Of a stretch of 64,000 nucleotides of DNA, positions 1 to 8,999 are shown one piece after another. The notes under the pieces are model-generated. The model made no database searches. It had not been told where the DNA came from and saw only the letters and a program-made list of their open reading frames with translations. The position numbers and the translations under genes are program-made. Source of the DNA: JBDHTS01 sp044221445 (GTDB lineage: Bacteria; Pseudomonadota; Alphaproteobacteria; Micavibrionales; Micavibrionaceae); assembly GCA_044221445.1 (NCBI GenBank), contig JBGAPF010000006.1, forward strand, positions 1 through 64,000, given 5' to 3'. How positions within the stretch are numbered: position 1 is the first letter of the stretch; the number at the start of each line of letters is the position of its first letter.

Positions 1-1
1 G

Positions 2-1789
2 TCTGCCATGGGCATCCACTGTTCAGGGACGGCACCCTCGGCCATTGCGCCGATGATCGAAGTGATGAAGCTGGTCCCATGGCAGAGGCCGTCCAGCCCT
101 TTCATGCATGGAGCCATTCTTTTGCGGACGGCGGACGGGAAAGTCTGGCCTTACCAGACGGGCACGAACGTTACCACGACATGGTTCGACCTTTTATTCG
201 CCCAACCAGGCGCCGGTAAATCTGTCCTTCTGAATACATTAAATCTTGGCACGATTCTGTCGCCAGGTCTGTCAAAAATTCCGTATGTGGCCATCATCGA
301 CATCGGTCCCTCGTCCTCCGGGCTGGTCTCGCTGATCAAGGAAGCGTTGCCGCCTGGCCGCCAGCATGAAGTGGCCTATTACAGGCTGCAGATGACACAT
401 AAATTCGCCGTCAACCCGTTCGATACCCAACTTGGATGCCGCTATCCGCTTATAGACGAGCGGAGTTATCTGGTGGAACTGCTAACGCTTTTCTGTACCC
501 CGCCCGGCCATGACAGGCCCTATGATGGGATTCAGCAACTCGCAGGCCTAGTCGTCGACGAAATGTTTCGCTGGCGTGATGACAGTGCCGCCAACGCCGA
601 ACCGCGCCCCTATCTGCCGCGCCTGGATCCGGAAGTCGACGAGGTTTTGCAAAAGTTTAATATTCACTTGCCGACGGATCCTTACTGGTGGGACGTCGTC
701 GACAAGATGTTCGACCTGGGCCAGTTCCATGCGGCCGCCCAGGCCCAGCGCCATGCCGTCCCGACCCTGACGGATGCCATAACGGCGGCCAGAAGGCCGC
801 AGATCCGAAGCCTGCTGGAGGAAACGACGATTGGATTCAGTTCGGAAAGCGTGATCAACGCTTTCGAGCGTATGGTGACATCGGCTATTCGAGAACTTCC
901 AATTCTGTCTTCTATCACTCAGTTTGACATCAGCGATGCGCGAGTCTGTTCGCTCGACCTTATGGATGTGGCGCCTCAGGGCGACGAAGTCGCTGACCGT
1001 CAGACATCGATCATGTACATGCTGGCAAGGCACACACTGGTCAGGGCCTGGTGGATGGGTATGGATTCTCTGCAGTTTATCCCTGAAAAATATCGCGAAT
1101 ATCATGAAGCACGGCTTCAGGACGTCGCCGAGACGCCGAAACGTCTTTGCTATGACGAGTTTCACCGCACCTCAAGATCCGGCTCTGTCCGCAATCAGCT
1201 CATTCGCGACGTGCGCGAAGGCCGTAAACGTGGTGTGCAGATTCTCTTATCCTCCCAGCTTCTCGACGATTTCGACAAGGATATGATCGATCTGGCGACA
1301 GGCGTCTGGGTGTTGGGCAGCGCCATCTCCGATTCGGCGATTGAAAATATCCGCGAACGTTTCGGTCTCTCGGAAACGGCACGCGATATCATCCGCTTCA
1401 AGTTGACAGGCCCGAAATCGGGAGGAGCGCCTGCCTTGTTCGTGCTGGCCACGACCGAGGGGCGGTATGAGCAGTTCCTGATCAACACGCTCGGACCAAT
1501 CGAATTATGGGCACTGTCCACGTCTGCGGAAGACGTGGCTATTCGGAACAGGCTGTATCTGCGCCTCGGAGCCGGTCGTTCGCGGCATATGCTTGCCGCC
1601 GCGTTTCCAGGAGGCAGCGCTCGCAGCGAGATCAAACGCCGCGTTATGCTTAAATCTGATAAGGAAGGCGGGGAATCCCGCTCCGCCCTGACCAGCCATG
1701 TGATTGATGAGATCGTCGAAGAATTGGTGTCGCGTTCTGAGGAACTCTTGGAAGAACTTGAGAAGCGTAAGGTCAAGGCTTTGTCCTGA
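2..1789 (+). CDS. icmB: IcmB/DotO-like type IVB secretion ATPase (5' end outside window)
   Basis: C-terminal part of the VirB4-like ATPase of type IVB (Dot/Icm, IncI TraU) secretion or conjugation machines, which powers substrate or subunit transport at the inner membrane. The frame is open from base 2, so the real start lies upstream; about 593 residues from the first ATG (base 8) are visible, against roughly 1000 in Legionella IcmB. A Walker A motif (PGAGKS, residues 67-72 from that ATG) and a Walker B-like acidic pair in LCYDEFHR (Asp383-Glu384) are followed by a segment (RKRGVQILLSSQ) typical of VirB4 C-domains. Three small co-directional genes follow, the first after an 18-base gap, so this is probably the end of a secretion locus. 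Family assignment rests on motif pattern and remembered family resemblance; a plain VirB4/TraC assignment is the main alternative. Confidence 0.8.
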   Translation, partial: SAMGIHCSGTAPSAIAPMIEVMKLVPWQRPSSPFMHGAILLRTADGKVWPYQTGTNVTTTWFDLLFAQPGAGKSVLLNTLNLGTILSPGLSKIPYVAIIDIGPSSSGLVSLIKEALPPGRQHEVAYYRLQMTHKFAVNPFDTQLGCRYPLIDERSYLVELLTLFCTPPGHDRPYDGIQQLAGLVVDEMFRWRDDSAANAEPRPYLPRLDPEVDEVLQKFNIHLPTDPYWWDVVDKMFDLGQFHAAAQAQRHAVPTLTDAITAARRPQIRSLLEETTIGFSSESVINAFERMVTSAIRELPILSSITQFDISDARVCSLDLMDVAPQGDEVADRQTSIMYMLARHTLVRAWWMGMDSLQFIPEKYREYHEARLQDVAETPKRLCYDEFHRTSRSGSVRNQLIRDVREGRKRGVQILLSSQLLDDFDKDMIDLATGVWVLGSAISDSAIENIRERFGLSETARDIIRFKLTGPKSGGAPALFVLATTEGRYEQFLINTLGPIELWALSTSAEDVAIRNRLYLRLGAGRSRHMLAAAFPGGSARSEIKRRVMLKSDKEGGESRSALTSHVIDEIVEELVSRSEELLEELEKRKVKALS

Positions 1790-1807
1790 TTGTGACAGGT
1801 ATGTCTA

Positions 1808-2323
1808 ATGGCAAGAAATAAAATGCAAAGTCTGGGAGGTGGGAGCTTATCCGACTCAGAGCCAGAAAAAGAAGGTATTGCGGGCTTATTCAGGCGGCGT
1901 GGAAAAACAATTCTAATTTCGACTATTGTTATACTTGTGATTCTTATCTGGCTCGGGCTTCAACCGATAAAAGGAACAGTGCATCTGGGAATATGCCGTA
2001 CGTTTATTGAACTCCAACTTCCTTACCCAAAAACACTTCAGCTAACCGCCATTGAAAGTCTCATATCAAAAAATTATGGCGATGTTAATTTGAGGCTCTA
2101 TTTTACCCACATCGATGCGTTCGGCCAAAATCGCTCGGAAACGTTCGAATGCTTTTTTGGACCCAATCTTGAGGTTCTTGATCTTAAGAGAAATAGAAAG
2201 TCGCTACCTGCGGACCAGATCAAAAAACTGGGATATACAGTGCCTTTTATTGCTTCAGCAAATCCTGACCGTATTCTGCCTGCGCGTCCTACAAGCGATC
2301 TGATGAGCCTGAAAAGAGACTAA
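1808..2323 (+). CDS. Single-pass membrane protein downstream of icmB, function unknown
   Basis: A 171-residue protein not assigned to a family. The first 30 residues are polar and basic near the end (LFRRRGK), followed by one strong hydrophobic segment (about residues 34-51). The remaining 120 residues would then lie in the periplasm by the positive-inside rule. The soluble part has two cysteines (GICRTF, ECFFG) that could form a disulphide. It starts 18 bases after the icmB stop and is more AT-rich than the chromosomal genes further right, in keeping with a mobile or acquired secretion locus. By position it may be an accessory component of the type IVB apparatus, but no known Dot/Icm subunit was recognised. 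The extent is well supported; the role is inference from neighbours only. Confidence 0.75.
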   Translation: MARNKMQSLGGGSLSDSEPEKEGIAGLFRRRGKTILISTIVILVILIWLGLQPIKGTVHLGICRTFIELQLPYPKTLQLTAIESLISKNYGDVNLRLYFTHIDAFGQNRSETFECFFGPNLEVLDLKRNRKSLPADQIKKLGYTVPFIASANPDRILPARPTSDLMSLKRD

Positions 2324-2406
2324 AAGCTTTCACTGCGTTTGCATCGGTAAATTTGATTTCTTGCCTGCCGATATTGTATAATGGATCATTACAAGACAGG
2401 CGGGAT

Positions 2407-2769
2407 ATGGATAGGAAAAAACCGATCAAAGTTGAAAAGCACCCTTTATCGGAGCTGGATACGCCTGTTCTGCCGCCCGCATCGTCCCGCATGACCGTCG
2501 ATCTGCTTGTGAATGAGAAGTCCGAAATCTGGTTGCTTTACGATAAACCGTTTAAAGAGACCATAAAATGGGCGGAATACGACCTGGACCTTAACAAAAT
2601 CAACCTGGTAATGGTATCCGGACGCCAGCAAGAACTAGGCTTTGTCGTCCCGGACGATATGCAGGGGGATTTGCAATATGGCCGGGAAATCTATCTTATA
2701 CAGATGAATGATAAGAAAGTGACCGATTGCGGCACGGTGCCGCTTATGGTTAGGGGCACTATACATTAA
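2407..2769 (+). CDS. Small cytosolic protein in the type IVB locus, function unknown
   Basis: A 120-residue soluble protein with no signal peptide or membrane segment and a polar, slightly charged composition. The frame is open further upstream to a TTG at 2353, but the ATG at 2407 is preferred because a purine-rich stretch (AGGCGGGAT) precedes it and the upstream extension is poor in coding character. It ends 11 bases before the next gene, so the two are probably co-transcribed. No family was recognised. Its place between an icmB-linked membrane protein and a large Ala-rich protein would suit a chaperone, adaptor or small accessory subunit; that is speculation from context. Confidence 0.65.
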   Translation: MDRKKPIKVEKHPLSELDTPVLPPASSRMTVDLLVNEKSEIWLLYDKPFKETIKWAEYDLDLNKINLVMVSGRQQELGFVVPDDMQGDLQYGREIYLIQMNDKKVTDCGTVPLMVRGTIH

Positions 2770-2780
2770 AGGAAAATCCT

Positions 2781-4160
2781 ATGGCAGAGACCTACCAGTT
2801 ATCAGCCGAAGCAACCGACAAACTAACGAAATTTGCCGGTACTGCCGTATTGCCGAAATGGCTGGGAGGACTTGACGCGAAGATGGCCGATCTTATGGCA
2901 TTGAAAAATGTCATTGATGCTGGCGACAAGCTGAACGCTGATCAAAAATCACGGCTTCAACAGGCCATTAACCGGGATCCGGATGCCTTTATTGCGTCCT
3001 TAAGCGCCGGAATTGATAAAAATCCTGCCTTGCTTAGCGAGGCAATAGCCAAACCCTCTCTATTGATGCCTTTTACCGGGGCTGCGCCCGTGGCATCAGT
3101 GGCCAAGCCTGATTTTTTAACCAATCCCCTTAATGCGCTTATCGGCAGCGCTGCGGCTGGCGACCTCCCCAATCCGCCCGTCCCGCAAATACGCAAAGAA
3201 GAAACAGACAAGGAATTGCGCGCAAGGCTGGCTGGCGATGCCGGCACTGTGCGCGTCCCGGCTGCAATGACACCGGAAGGCGCCAAAGGATGGTTTGCCG
3301 ACCGGGAGCTGGAACTTTACCCTCCTGAAAAACAAGCCTCTATGCGTCCCCGGATCGTGGCCGCCATCGCCGATCCTGCGGTATCGGGCCCGCTTTTAAA
3401 CCAGCTTCAACCCGCTACGCCTGCATCATCTGCGTCCGCTCCGGCAGCTACTGCCGTTCCTGGCGATGAAACTGCTGTAAAAAGAGATCTCGTTACGGGC
3501 ATTTTGAAGAAATATAGCGATTTGGGTGCAGACCCAAACATTAATGAAATCCTGAAAAGAGGCAAAGGGAGTCAAGGGGATCCTGAAATTGCCCAGATGA
3601 TCAAAAATGTTGCCGGTATTGACGTGAATGAAGACCCGGATGCTTATATAGCCCGGCTTTCAAAAATGTCGGTCGAGGAATTAAGGCTGGAAGACCAAAA
3701 GGCAGATGAGGCCATGACATGGAAAGATAGCCCTTTGCTTTCCGTTGCCGCCAGCGCCCCTCAGGGTATGATGAGTTTGGCCTCCAAAGGTATTAATAGT
3801 CTTTATGGCATTTTTGGCGGCCTTATGGATAAAAACGGCAGCTTCAACATTGCAAACCTTGCCAATGTGAACATTGGCGCCATGTTCAGCCAGCTTTCCA
3901 GCTTCATGGACCAGTTTCTTGGCCAGACATTTCGGCAGATTGCCGGTTCTGAGTCCTTAAAGGGGGCAAATGGTACCCAAATGGCTCAGGATTTCGCCGG
4001 GAGTATGACACGAGCCGCGACAGGGGCGGAAGGCCCTGCGGTACAGGCCTATGACGGTAAGGGAAACAAACTGTCACCGGATACACGTACGCCGGTGGGC
4101 CCGCGTGCCCTGGTTCCTGGTCTCGTTGCCAACGGCCCTGCCGGGCCGGAAGCCGCCTGA
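2781..4160 (+). CDS. 459-residue Ala/Pro-rich protein at the end of the type IVB locus, function unknown
   Basis: The largest unknown of the secretion locus. A purine-rich ribosome site (AAAGGAAAA) sits just upstream of the ATG. It has no signal peptide. The N-terminal 130 residues are mainly helical in composition, residues about 212-232 form an Ala/Ser/Pro linker, and the C-terminal third contains hydrophobic, Gly/Asn-rich helices (around residues 315-375). A motif appears twice, as DPDAFIASLS near residue 66 and DPDAYIARLS near 285, suggesting two copies of a small helical unit. The last gene of a secretion operon with this make-up could be a secreted substrate or a scaffold protein; neither is shown. 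The gene ends 12 bases before the convergent ubiH-family gene, which marks the right border of the locus. Confidence 0.7.
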   Translation: MAETYQLSAEATDKLTKFAGTAVLPKWLGGLDAKMADLMALKNVIDAGDKLNADQKSRLQQAINRDPDAFIASLSAGIDKNPALLSEAIAKPSLLMPFTGAAPVASVAKPDFLTNPLNALIGSAAAGDLPNPPVPQIRKEETDKELRARLAGDAGTVRVPAAMTPEGAKGWFADRELELYPPEKQASMRPRIVAAIADPAVSGPLLNQLQPATPASSASAPAATAVPGDETAVKRDLVTGILKKYSDLGADPNINEILKRGKGSQGDPEIAQMIKNVAGIDVNEDPDAYIARLSKMSVEELRLEDQKADEAMTWKDSPLLSVAASAPQGMMSLASKGINSLYGIFGGLMDKNGSFNIANLANVNIGAMFSQLSSFMDQFLGQTFRQIAGSESLKGANGTQMAQDFAGSMTRAATGAEGPAVQAYDGKGNKLSPDTRTPVGPRALVPGLVANGPAGPEAA

Positions 4161-4171
4161 AATTTCAGGTC

Positions 4172-5389
4172 TCAGGAGTTCGGCAGACCACCTGTCATGC
4201 CCATCGCCTGGCGCATGAAAAAATGTTTGGCGAAAGGCAGTCGGGATACGGCATGCAGCCCGCTGCGTCGTAACGTCCCTATATATGGCAGATCGTTAGA
4301 AAAAAGGCGATTAAGTAAATCGGTGGCACCAGCCATGGCCGTATTGTCGAATCGCCGGTCGCGCTGATAAGCTTCCAGAAGTTCCGCCGATCCCGGATCT
4401 TTACCACCATTTACGGCATCTGTAACACGTACGCCTAGGGCGGCGACATCGCGCAGGCTTATGTTTAGGCCCTGACCGGCGATCGGATGAATGCCATGGC
4501 CAGCCTCCGCAACTAAAGCCATGCGCGGCGCCGTATAGCGATGCGCATGGATCAGGCTTAACGGATAGGCGAACCGCCGTCCCAGTTGACGTACGCTTCC
4601 GTAACGCGCCGGAAAGCGCGCCGCCAGTCCGGCATCGAATGACTCCTGATGCCAGTCCAGCGGCGAAGATCCGTTCTCATGGATAGTCCAGACGACTGAT
4701 GAGCGGTGCCGTCCTTCGGCATCGTCGCTCATCGGCAGGATGGCAAAAGGTCCTTCATGACGGAAATGTTCGACGGCTTTGTGGTTATGAGAATTCTGGT
4801 GACCCACGGTGCAGACGATGGCCTGCTGGCCGTACGCCCATTGTCGTGCCTTGATGCCCATCCATTCTCGTGTAAAAGATTGCCTGCCATCCGCTCCGAC
4901 GACCAATGGGGCTCCTGCCTGTCGGCCGTCACTGGTCGCTACCTTTATTATCTCTGAATCATTGCGGTCATAGGCTGCAACCGCTGTTCCTGCCCAGTGA
5001 CGTACAGAAGGCAGGACTTTGACACGATCGAACAGGCAGCTTCGAAAATCGCGATTTTCGACGATCCAGCCAAAAGCCCTGTCTCCTGCCTCCTTGCTGT
5101 CGAAAACCAGCGGGACGGACGATGAAGGACCTTCAAGGATATCGATGGATGTGATGGCGCACGCTCCTGTCCCTGCGGACGCCAAAGAATCCCAGACCCC
5201 GGCGGCTTCCAGAATCTGCCGGGATCCATATGAAATGGCCGTCGTACGTCCGTCGAAAACTTCCTGAAGCTGGCTCTGCGGGGTGTCGCGATCGATACAT
5301 AATGTATCGACGCCCTGGGTACCCAAAAATGCAGCAAGGGTCAGGCCTGCAAGCCCGCCCCCTGCGATAATGACATCCACATTTTCCAT
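4172..5389 (-). CDS. UbiH/UbiF-family FAD-dependent hydroxylase (ubiquinone biosynthesis)
   Basis: A flavoprotein monooxygenase that would hydroxylate the aromatic ring of a ubiquinone precursor using NAD(P)H and oxygen, at the inner face of the membrane. The 405 residues show the hallmarks in order: a dinucleotide-binding Rossmann motif (AGGGLAGL, residues 9-16), the family DG motif (VVGADGRQS, mid-protein), and a C-terminal FAD-contact motif (EAGHGIHPIAGQGLN; most relatives have GDAAH, here EAGHG). The ATG at 5389 was chosen because the Rossmann fold starts right after it; the frame is open further upstream but that part overlaps the gene before it. It follows an uncharacterised gene on the same strand with a 35-base gap. 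Which ring position it modifies (UbiH, UbiF or UbiL) cannot be told from sequence alone. Confidence 0.85.
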   Translation of the reverse strand: MENVDVIIAGGGLAGLTLAAFLGTQGVDTLCIDRDTPQSQLQEVFDGRTTAISYGSRQILEAAGVWDSLASAGTGACAITSIDILEGPSSSVPLVFDSKEAGDRAFGWIVENRDFRSCLFDRVKVLPSVRHWAGTAVAAYDRNDSEIIKVATSDGRQAGAPLVVGADGRQSFTREWMGIKARQWAYGQQAIVCTVGHQNSHNHKAVEHFRHEGPFAILPMSDDAEGRHRSSVVWTIHENGSSPLDWHQESFDAGLAARFPARYGSVRQLGRRFAYPLSLIHAHRYTAPRMALVAEAGHGIHPIAGQGLNISLRDVAALGVRVTDAVNGGKDPGSAELLEAYQRDRRFDNTAMAGATDLLNRLFSNDLPYIGTLRRSGLHAVSRLPFAKHFFMRQAMGMTGGLPNS

Positions 5390-5424
5390 TTTGCGGCCTT
5401 TCGAAAGAAAGGTTGCGGCACGCC

Positions 5425-6045
5425 TTAAGAGATCGGGGAATCGACCCGTACAGGCAGGTCGGCCGCAATCGGGTCGTCGTCCAGCATTTCGATCATCCCC
5501 GAAGGCTGAATGGCGAAATGCGCGATAAACAGTGCGTTGGAATAAAACACCACGCCTTCGCACAGGAAATGGCCCTGTTCGTTGCGGCCTTCATAGGAGG
5601 CTGGGCGGACTGTCCCTTCCATGACGGCGCGCGTCTGGGCGTCCATGTTCTTCGGTATATCGGGATCGTTCAGGTTTTCCGCGATCAGAAACGGGCCTTC
5701 CTCGCCACGGACGAAATAGCAGAAGAAACGCAGGTAATCGAGGACGTTTTCCTCCGTAACCTTGACCGGTGCGATGCCGTTCACTTCATGAATCGGCGGG
5801 GATGTGCCCATAAGGCGGTACAGGTTGCCTTCGGCCGTCAGGTAGTAAACCGTCAGCTTTTTCGGTGTCCATGCGGCATCGCGCACCCGGACCAGGACAA
5901 CCTGCTCGTAAAAGGGCAGGGAACGCCAGGCGACCTGCGTGGTTTCAGAGGCGACGCGGTATTTGCCGTCTATGGGATTGATCTGTTCAAGAAAACCCTG
6001 GAGTTCTTCACCCGTGACCGGGTTCCATTGATCGTCGTCGTACAT
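5425..6045 (-). CDS. Conserved-looking protein of unknown function upstream of the ubiH-family gene
   Basis: A 206-residue soluble protein with no signal peptide or membrane segments and an acidic C-terminus. It is rich in aromatic residues, with several beta-type stretches (VVLVRVRD, KLTVYYLT, GNLYRLMG) and a compact block around FFCYFVRGEEGPFLI. Composition and codon use match neighbouring housekeeping genes, so it is probably a native gene. No family could be named. It reads into the ubiquinone hydroxylase gene 35 bases downstream, which suggests co-expression. On its other side it is divergent from the rpmH operon across about 200 bases that hold the rpmH promoter. Confidence 0.7.
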   Translation of the reverse strand: MYDDDQWNPVTGEELQGFLEQINPIDGKYRVASETTQVAWRSLPFYEQVVLVRVRDAAWTPKKLTVYYLTAEGNLYRLMGTSPPIHEVNGIAPVKVTEENVLDYLRFFCYFVRGEEGPFLIAENLNDPDIPKNMDAQTRAVMEGTVRPASYEGRNEQGHFLCEGVVFYSNALFIAHFAIQPSGMIEMLDDDPIAADLPVRVDSPIS

Positions 6046-6166
6046 GACGTGTCCTGTTTTTGCAGTGGTATCGATAAAAACGGCAGGTCTGCCGCCTGTT
6101 TTTCCTTCTTTCCGACATAATTAGGGGTTCGGCGGGCTCCCGTCAAAGGAAATCTCCCGCAAATGT

Positions 6167-6195
6167 TTGACAGGGCGTTTTTCATCCGTTATAAC
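6167..6195 (+). promoter_or_regulatory. Sigma70-type promoter of the rpmH operon
   Basis: A consensus -35 hexamer TTGACA (6167-6172) and a near-consensus -10 hexamer TATAAC (6190-6195) are separated by exactly 17 bases. The ATG of rpmH lies 48 bases past the -10. It is the best-matching promoter seen in the window and suits the high expression expected for a ribosomal protein gene. Confidence 0.8.
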
Positions 6196-6242
6196 CCCGC
6201 TCTGTAAAGATCATAAGCCATTGGAAAACCGGAGCGCGTATT

Positions 6243-6377
6243 ATGAAACGCACCTATCAGCCTAGCCGTCTTGTCCGCAAACGCCGTCACGGGTTCCGTT
6301 CCCGCATGGCCACGAAACAGGGCCGTCTGGTGCTGTCACGCCGCCGTTCCAAGGGCCGCAAAGTTCTGACTGCCTAA
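6243..6377 (+). CDS. rpmH: Ribosomal protein bL34
   Basis: A 44-residue, highly basic protein of the large ribosomal subunit. The full family pattern is visible: MKRTYQPS at the start, then VRKRRHGFRSRM, then a KGRKVLTA end. The length matches the family exactly. It sits first in the classic rpmH-rnpA-yidD-yidC order, 48 bases after a strong promoter, so it is the leading gene of the operon. Confidence 0.97.
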   Translation: MKRTYQPSRLVRKRRHGFRSRMATKQGRLVLSRRRSKGRKVLTA

Positions 6378-6418
6378 GGCAGTCCGCCCGGGCCTGCCTG
6401 GCAGATAAAGGCTTCGGC

Positions 6419-6799
6419 ATGCATAGCAGTAAAGAACAGATGAAAACCATCGACCGCCTGCGAAGGCGGTCGGAGTTTTTAAGCGTCTCGCAAAAAGGCA
6501 AGAAATGGGTATCCCGCAGCCTGATCCTCCAGGCGTCGGTGAGTGCGCATTCCCAGCTTCGTTTTGGCCTGACCGTCACGAAAAAAATCAGCGGATCTGC
6601 CGTACACCGCAACCGGATCCGTCGCCGTCTGCGCGCGGCCGCTTATGATGTGATGCCTTTTCATGCTGCATCAGGTTTTGACTATGTTCTGATCGGGCGG
6701 GCCGACACGGCGACACGCTCCTATGCAGAACTGACGGCAGACCTGACCTGGTGCCTGAAACGCCTCGATTGCCTGAAAATGCCATGCGACGCGCCCTGA
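6419..6799 (+). CDS. rnpA: Ribonuclease P protein component
   Basis: The protein subunit that helps the RNase P RNA cut 5' leaders from tRNA precursors. The 126 residues contain the family core: RLRRRSEFL near the N-terminus, the strand LRFGLTVTKK, and the RNA-binding helix motif HRNRIRRRLR. The ATG at 6419 was kept because AAAGG lies seven bases before it; an in-frame ATG at 6440 (MKTIDRL) would match many relatives and is the main alternative. It lies 41 bases after rpmH, and its 3' end overlaps yidD by 16 bases. Confidence 0.92.
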   Translation: MHSSKEQMKTIDRLRRRSEFLSVSQKGKKWVSRSLILQASVSAHSQLRFGLTVTKKISGSAVHRNRIRRRLRAAAYDVMPFHAASGFDYVLIGRADTATRSYAELTADLTWCLKRLDCLKMPCDAP

Positions 6800-7095
6800 A
6801 AGTCCTGGCGCAATTTCCGATAAGGGTTTATCGCGTGACGATTTCGCCGCTTATCGGCCCGTGCTGCCGTTACCAGCCCAGCTGTTCCGCCTATGCGTTG
6901 CAGGCTGTCGAGCGCCACGGTGTTTTAAAGGGAATAGGCCTGACTTTTCATCGTATCCTGCGTTGCCATCCGTTCACGCGCGGTCACCGCCATGATCCCG
7001 TGCCCGAAGCGTTTGCGTGGGGGGACATGTTCGGGTATAAACGCACTTCCTCCACGACAGGCGGCATAGGAACGGGACAGGACGGCGTTTCATGA
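6784..7095 (+). CDS. yidD: Membrane protein insertion efficiency factor YidD
   Basis: A small (103 residues) peripheral membrane protein that assists the insertase YidC. The diagnostic Cys/Pro-rich core is present: a YRVTISPL start segment followed by CCRYQPSCSAYALQA and later ILRCHPF. The ATG at 6784 gives the usual short basic amphipathic N-terminus (MRRALKVLAQFP) and overlaps the end of rnpA; a GTG at 6751 is open but would add non-family residues. The stop overlaps the ATG of yidC by four bases, implying translational coupling of the helper and its insertase. Confidence 0.93.
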   Translation: MRRALKVLAQFPIRVYRVTISPLIGPCCRYQPSCSAYALQAVERHGVLKGIGLTFHRILRCHPFTRGHRHDPVPEAFAWGDMFGYKRTSSTTGGIGTGQDGVS

Positions 7096-8999
7096 TGATG
7101 AACCAGAAAGACGAAATGCACCCGGAAGACAAGCGTAATATGGTCATATTCGCGGTCATGGCGCTTGCGGTCTGGCTGGCCTATGACCATTTCCTGATCA
7201 GGCCGAAAATGGAGGCCGCCCGTCAGGCCCAGGAAGAAGCCGCCGCCCGGAAAAGCTCCGGCTTTGTAGATACGACCACTCTTAAGCGTCCGCGGGAAGA
7301 GGTGCTGGCCGCCAGCGCGCGGCTTCCTTTTCAAAACAGGGATGTGGCCGGGTCGATCGCCCTGACAGGCGGACGGCTCGACGATTTGCGTCTGCTGAAA
7401 TATAATAAGACGCTGAACGGCACTGAAAAGGTCGACCTGCTCTCGCCTTCGGAATCCGATTACCCCATGTATGTCGAGTTCGGCTGGCTGTCTTCGGATA
7501 CCGGTATGAAATTGCCCGACGCCTCGTCGCAATGGCAGGCGCCGCAGGGGGTAAGCACCCTTGCGCCCGGTCAGCCGGTCACTCTGTTCTGGGACAATGG
7601 TCAGGGCCTTCGCTTCGAGCGCGTTTTCGCGCTGGACGACCATTACATGTTCACGGTGACGCAGCGCGTCGCCAATACGTCTGCTAAAGCGGTGACGCTG
7701 TACCCTTATGCGCTGATTTCGGAGCAGGGACTGCCTGAGGAATTCATGGGTCGTCGCATCCAGGAGGGGCCTCTGGCCTATCTCGATGGGCAGCTCACGG
7801 AAATCCCGTATGGAAAAATGAAAAAAGAAACGGTGAAACGCGAGCTTTCAGGCTCCGACGGATGGATCGGCATCACGGAGGAATACTGGTTTACCGGGCT
7901 GATCCCGGCAAAAGGCGAGCAGACGAAATACGGTTTCCTGCATGTCGCGCCGCCGTCGCCCGAAGGCAGGGATCGTTTCCAGGTCGATGCCGTCGGCACG
8001 GCCCGCACGGTTCAGCCGGGCCAGAACGCGGAATCAACCTCGAAGGTCTTTGCCGGCGCCAAGGAAGTACGCAGGCTCGAAGCCTATGAGCGCCAGTACC
8101 AGATTCCCCATCTCGACCTCGCGGTCGATTTCGGCAAACTTTATTTCATGACGAAGCCCCTGTTTCACGCGCTGCATTTCTTTTACCGCACGGTCGGCAA
8201 CATGGGCATCGCGATCATCATGCTGACGGTCATGGTGCGGTTGTTCGTATTCCCCCTGGCGAATATTTCCTATCGTTCGTTTGCCCAGCTGCGCAAGGTG
8301 ACGCCGCAGATGAAAGAGATCCGCGACAAATACAAGGGCGGAGACCAGCAGCAGCTTCAGGCCGAACTGGTAAAACTGTATGAGCGTGAAAAGGTAAACC
8401 CGATGGCGGGCTGCCTGCCGATGGTGATACAGATCCCGATCTTCCTGGCGCTTTATAAGGTGATGGTCATCACGATCGAATTGCGTCACGCGCCGTTCTT
8501 TGGCTGGATCCACGATCTGTCAGCCCCTGATCCGACCACGATTTTCAACCTGTTCGGGCTTATTCCCTGGACGCCGCCGCACCAGCTGATGATCGGCGGC
8601 TGGGCCTGCATGATGCTGGCGGTGCAGTTGCTGCAACGAAACATGAACCCGCCCGCGCAGGATAAGACACAGGCGTTTATGATCAATGTCATGCCGTTTT
8701 TCTTCTGCTACATCATGGCAGGATTCGCGTCCGGCCTCGTCATTTACTGGACGTTCTCCGGCGCGCTTGCGATGCTGCAGCAATATGTGATCATGCGGTC
8801 TATGGGCGTCGAAGTATATTTCTTCAAACGGCCAAAGGTGGAACAGGAACTGGAGAAAAAAGTCCAGGAACAGCCCGCCGTGCATCCCGAACTGGAGATG
8901 GTCGAGGAAAAGATCGAACACGCCCTGCTCGAAAACGACGGAACCGCCAGTGAGCCTGAAAAGAAATTTTCACCGAAGAAAAAGAAGAAGAAAAAATAA
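7092..8999 (+). CDS. yidC: Membrane protein insertase YidC
   Basis: Inner-membrane insertase of the YidC/Oxa1/Alb3 family, acting alone or with SecYEG. The 635 residues show the Gram-negative plan: an N-terminal membrane anchor (about residues 16-33), a large periplasmic beta domain (to about residue 350), then the conserved five-helix core with the cytosolic hairpin (QLRKVTPQMKEIRDKYKGG) and the segment KVNPMAGCLPMVIQIPIF. The C-terminus is a strongly basic Lys tail that may contact ribosomes. The start overlaps yidD by four bases and the stop overlaps the start of engB by one, so the whole block is tightly coupled. Confidence 0.97.
   Translation: MMMNQKDEMHPEDKRNMVIFAVMALAVWLAYDHFLIRPKMEAARQAQEEAAARKSSGFVDTTTLKRPREEVLAASARLPFQNRDVAGSIALTGGRLDDLRLLKYNKTLNGTEKVDLLSPSESDYPMYVEFGWLSSDTGMKLPDASSQWQAPQGVSTLAPGQPVTLFWDNGQGLRFERVFALDDHYMFTVTQRVANTSAKAVTLYPYALISEQGLPEEFMGRRIQEGPLAYLDGQLTEIPYGKMKKETVKRELSGSDGWIGITEEYWFTGLIPAKGEQTKYGFLHVAPPSPEGRDRFQVDAVGTARTVQPGQNAESTSKVFAGAKEVRRLEAYERQYQIPHLDLAVDFGKLYFMTKPLFHALHFFYRTVGNMGIAIIMLTVMVRLFVFPLANISYRSFAQLRKVTPQMKEIRDKYKGGDQQQLQAELVKLYEREKVNPMAGCLPMVIQIPIFLALYKVMVITIELRHAPFFGWIHDLSAPDPTTIFNLFGLIPWTPPHQLMIGGWACMMLAVQLLQRNMNPPAQDKTQAFMINVMPFFFCYIMAGFASGLVIYWTFSGALAMLQQYVIMRSMGVEVYFFKRPKVEQELEKKVQEQPAVHPELEMVEEKIEHALLENDGTASEPEKKFSPKKKKKKK

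Noticed and set aside
6100..6243. Possible replication origin next to rpmH
   Set aside because: rpmH-rnpA can lie near oriC in some bacteria, but no dnaA, gyrB or cluster of DnaA boxes is visible here.
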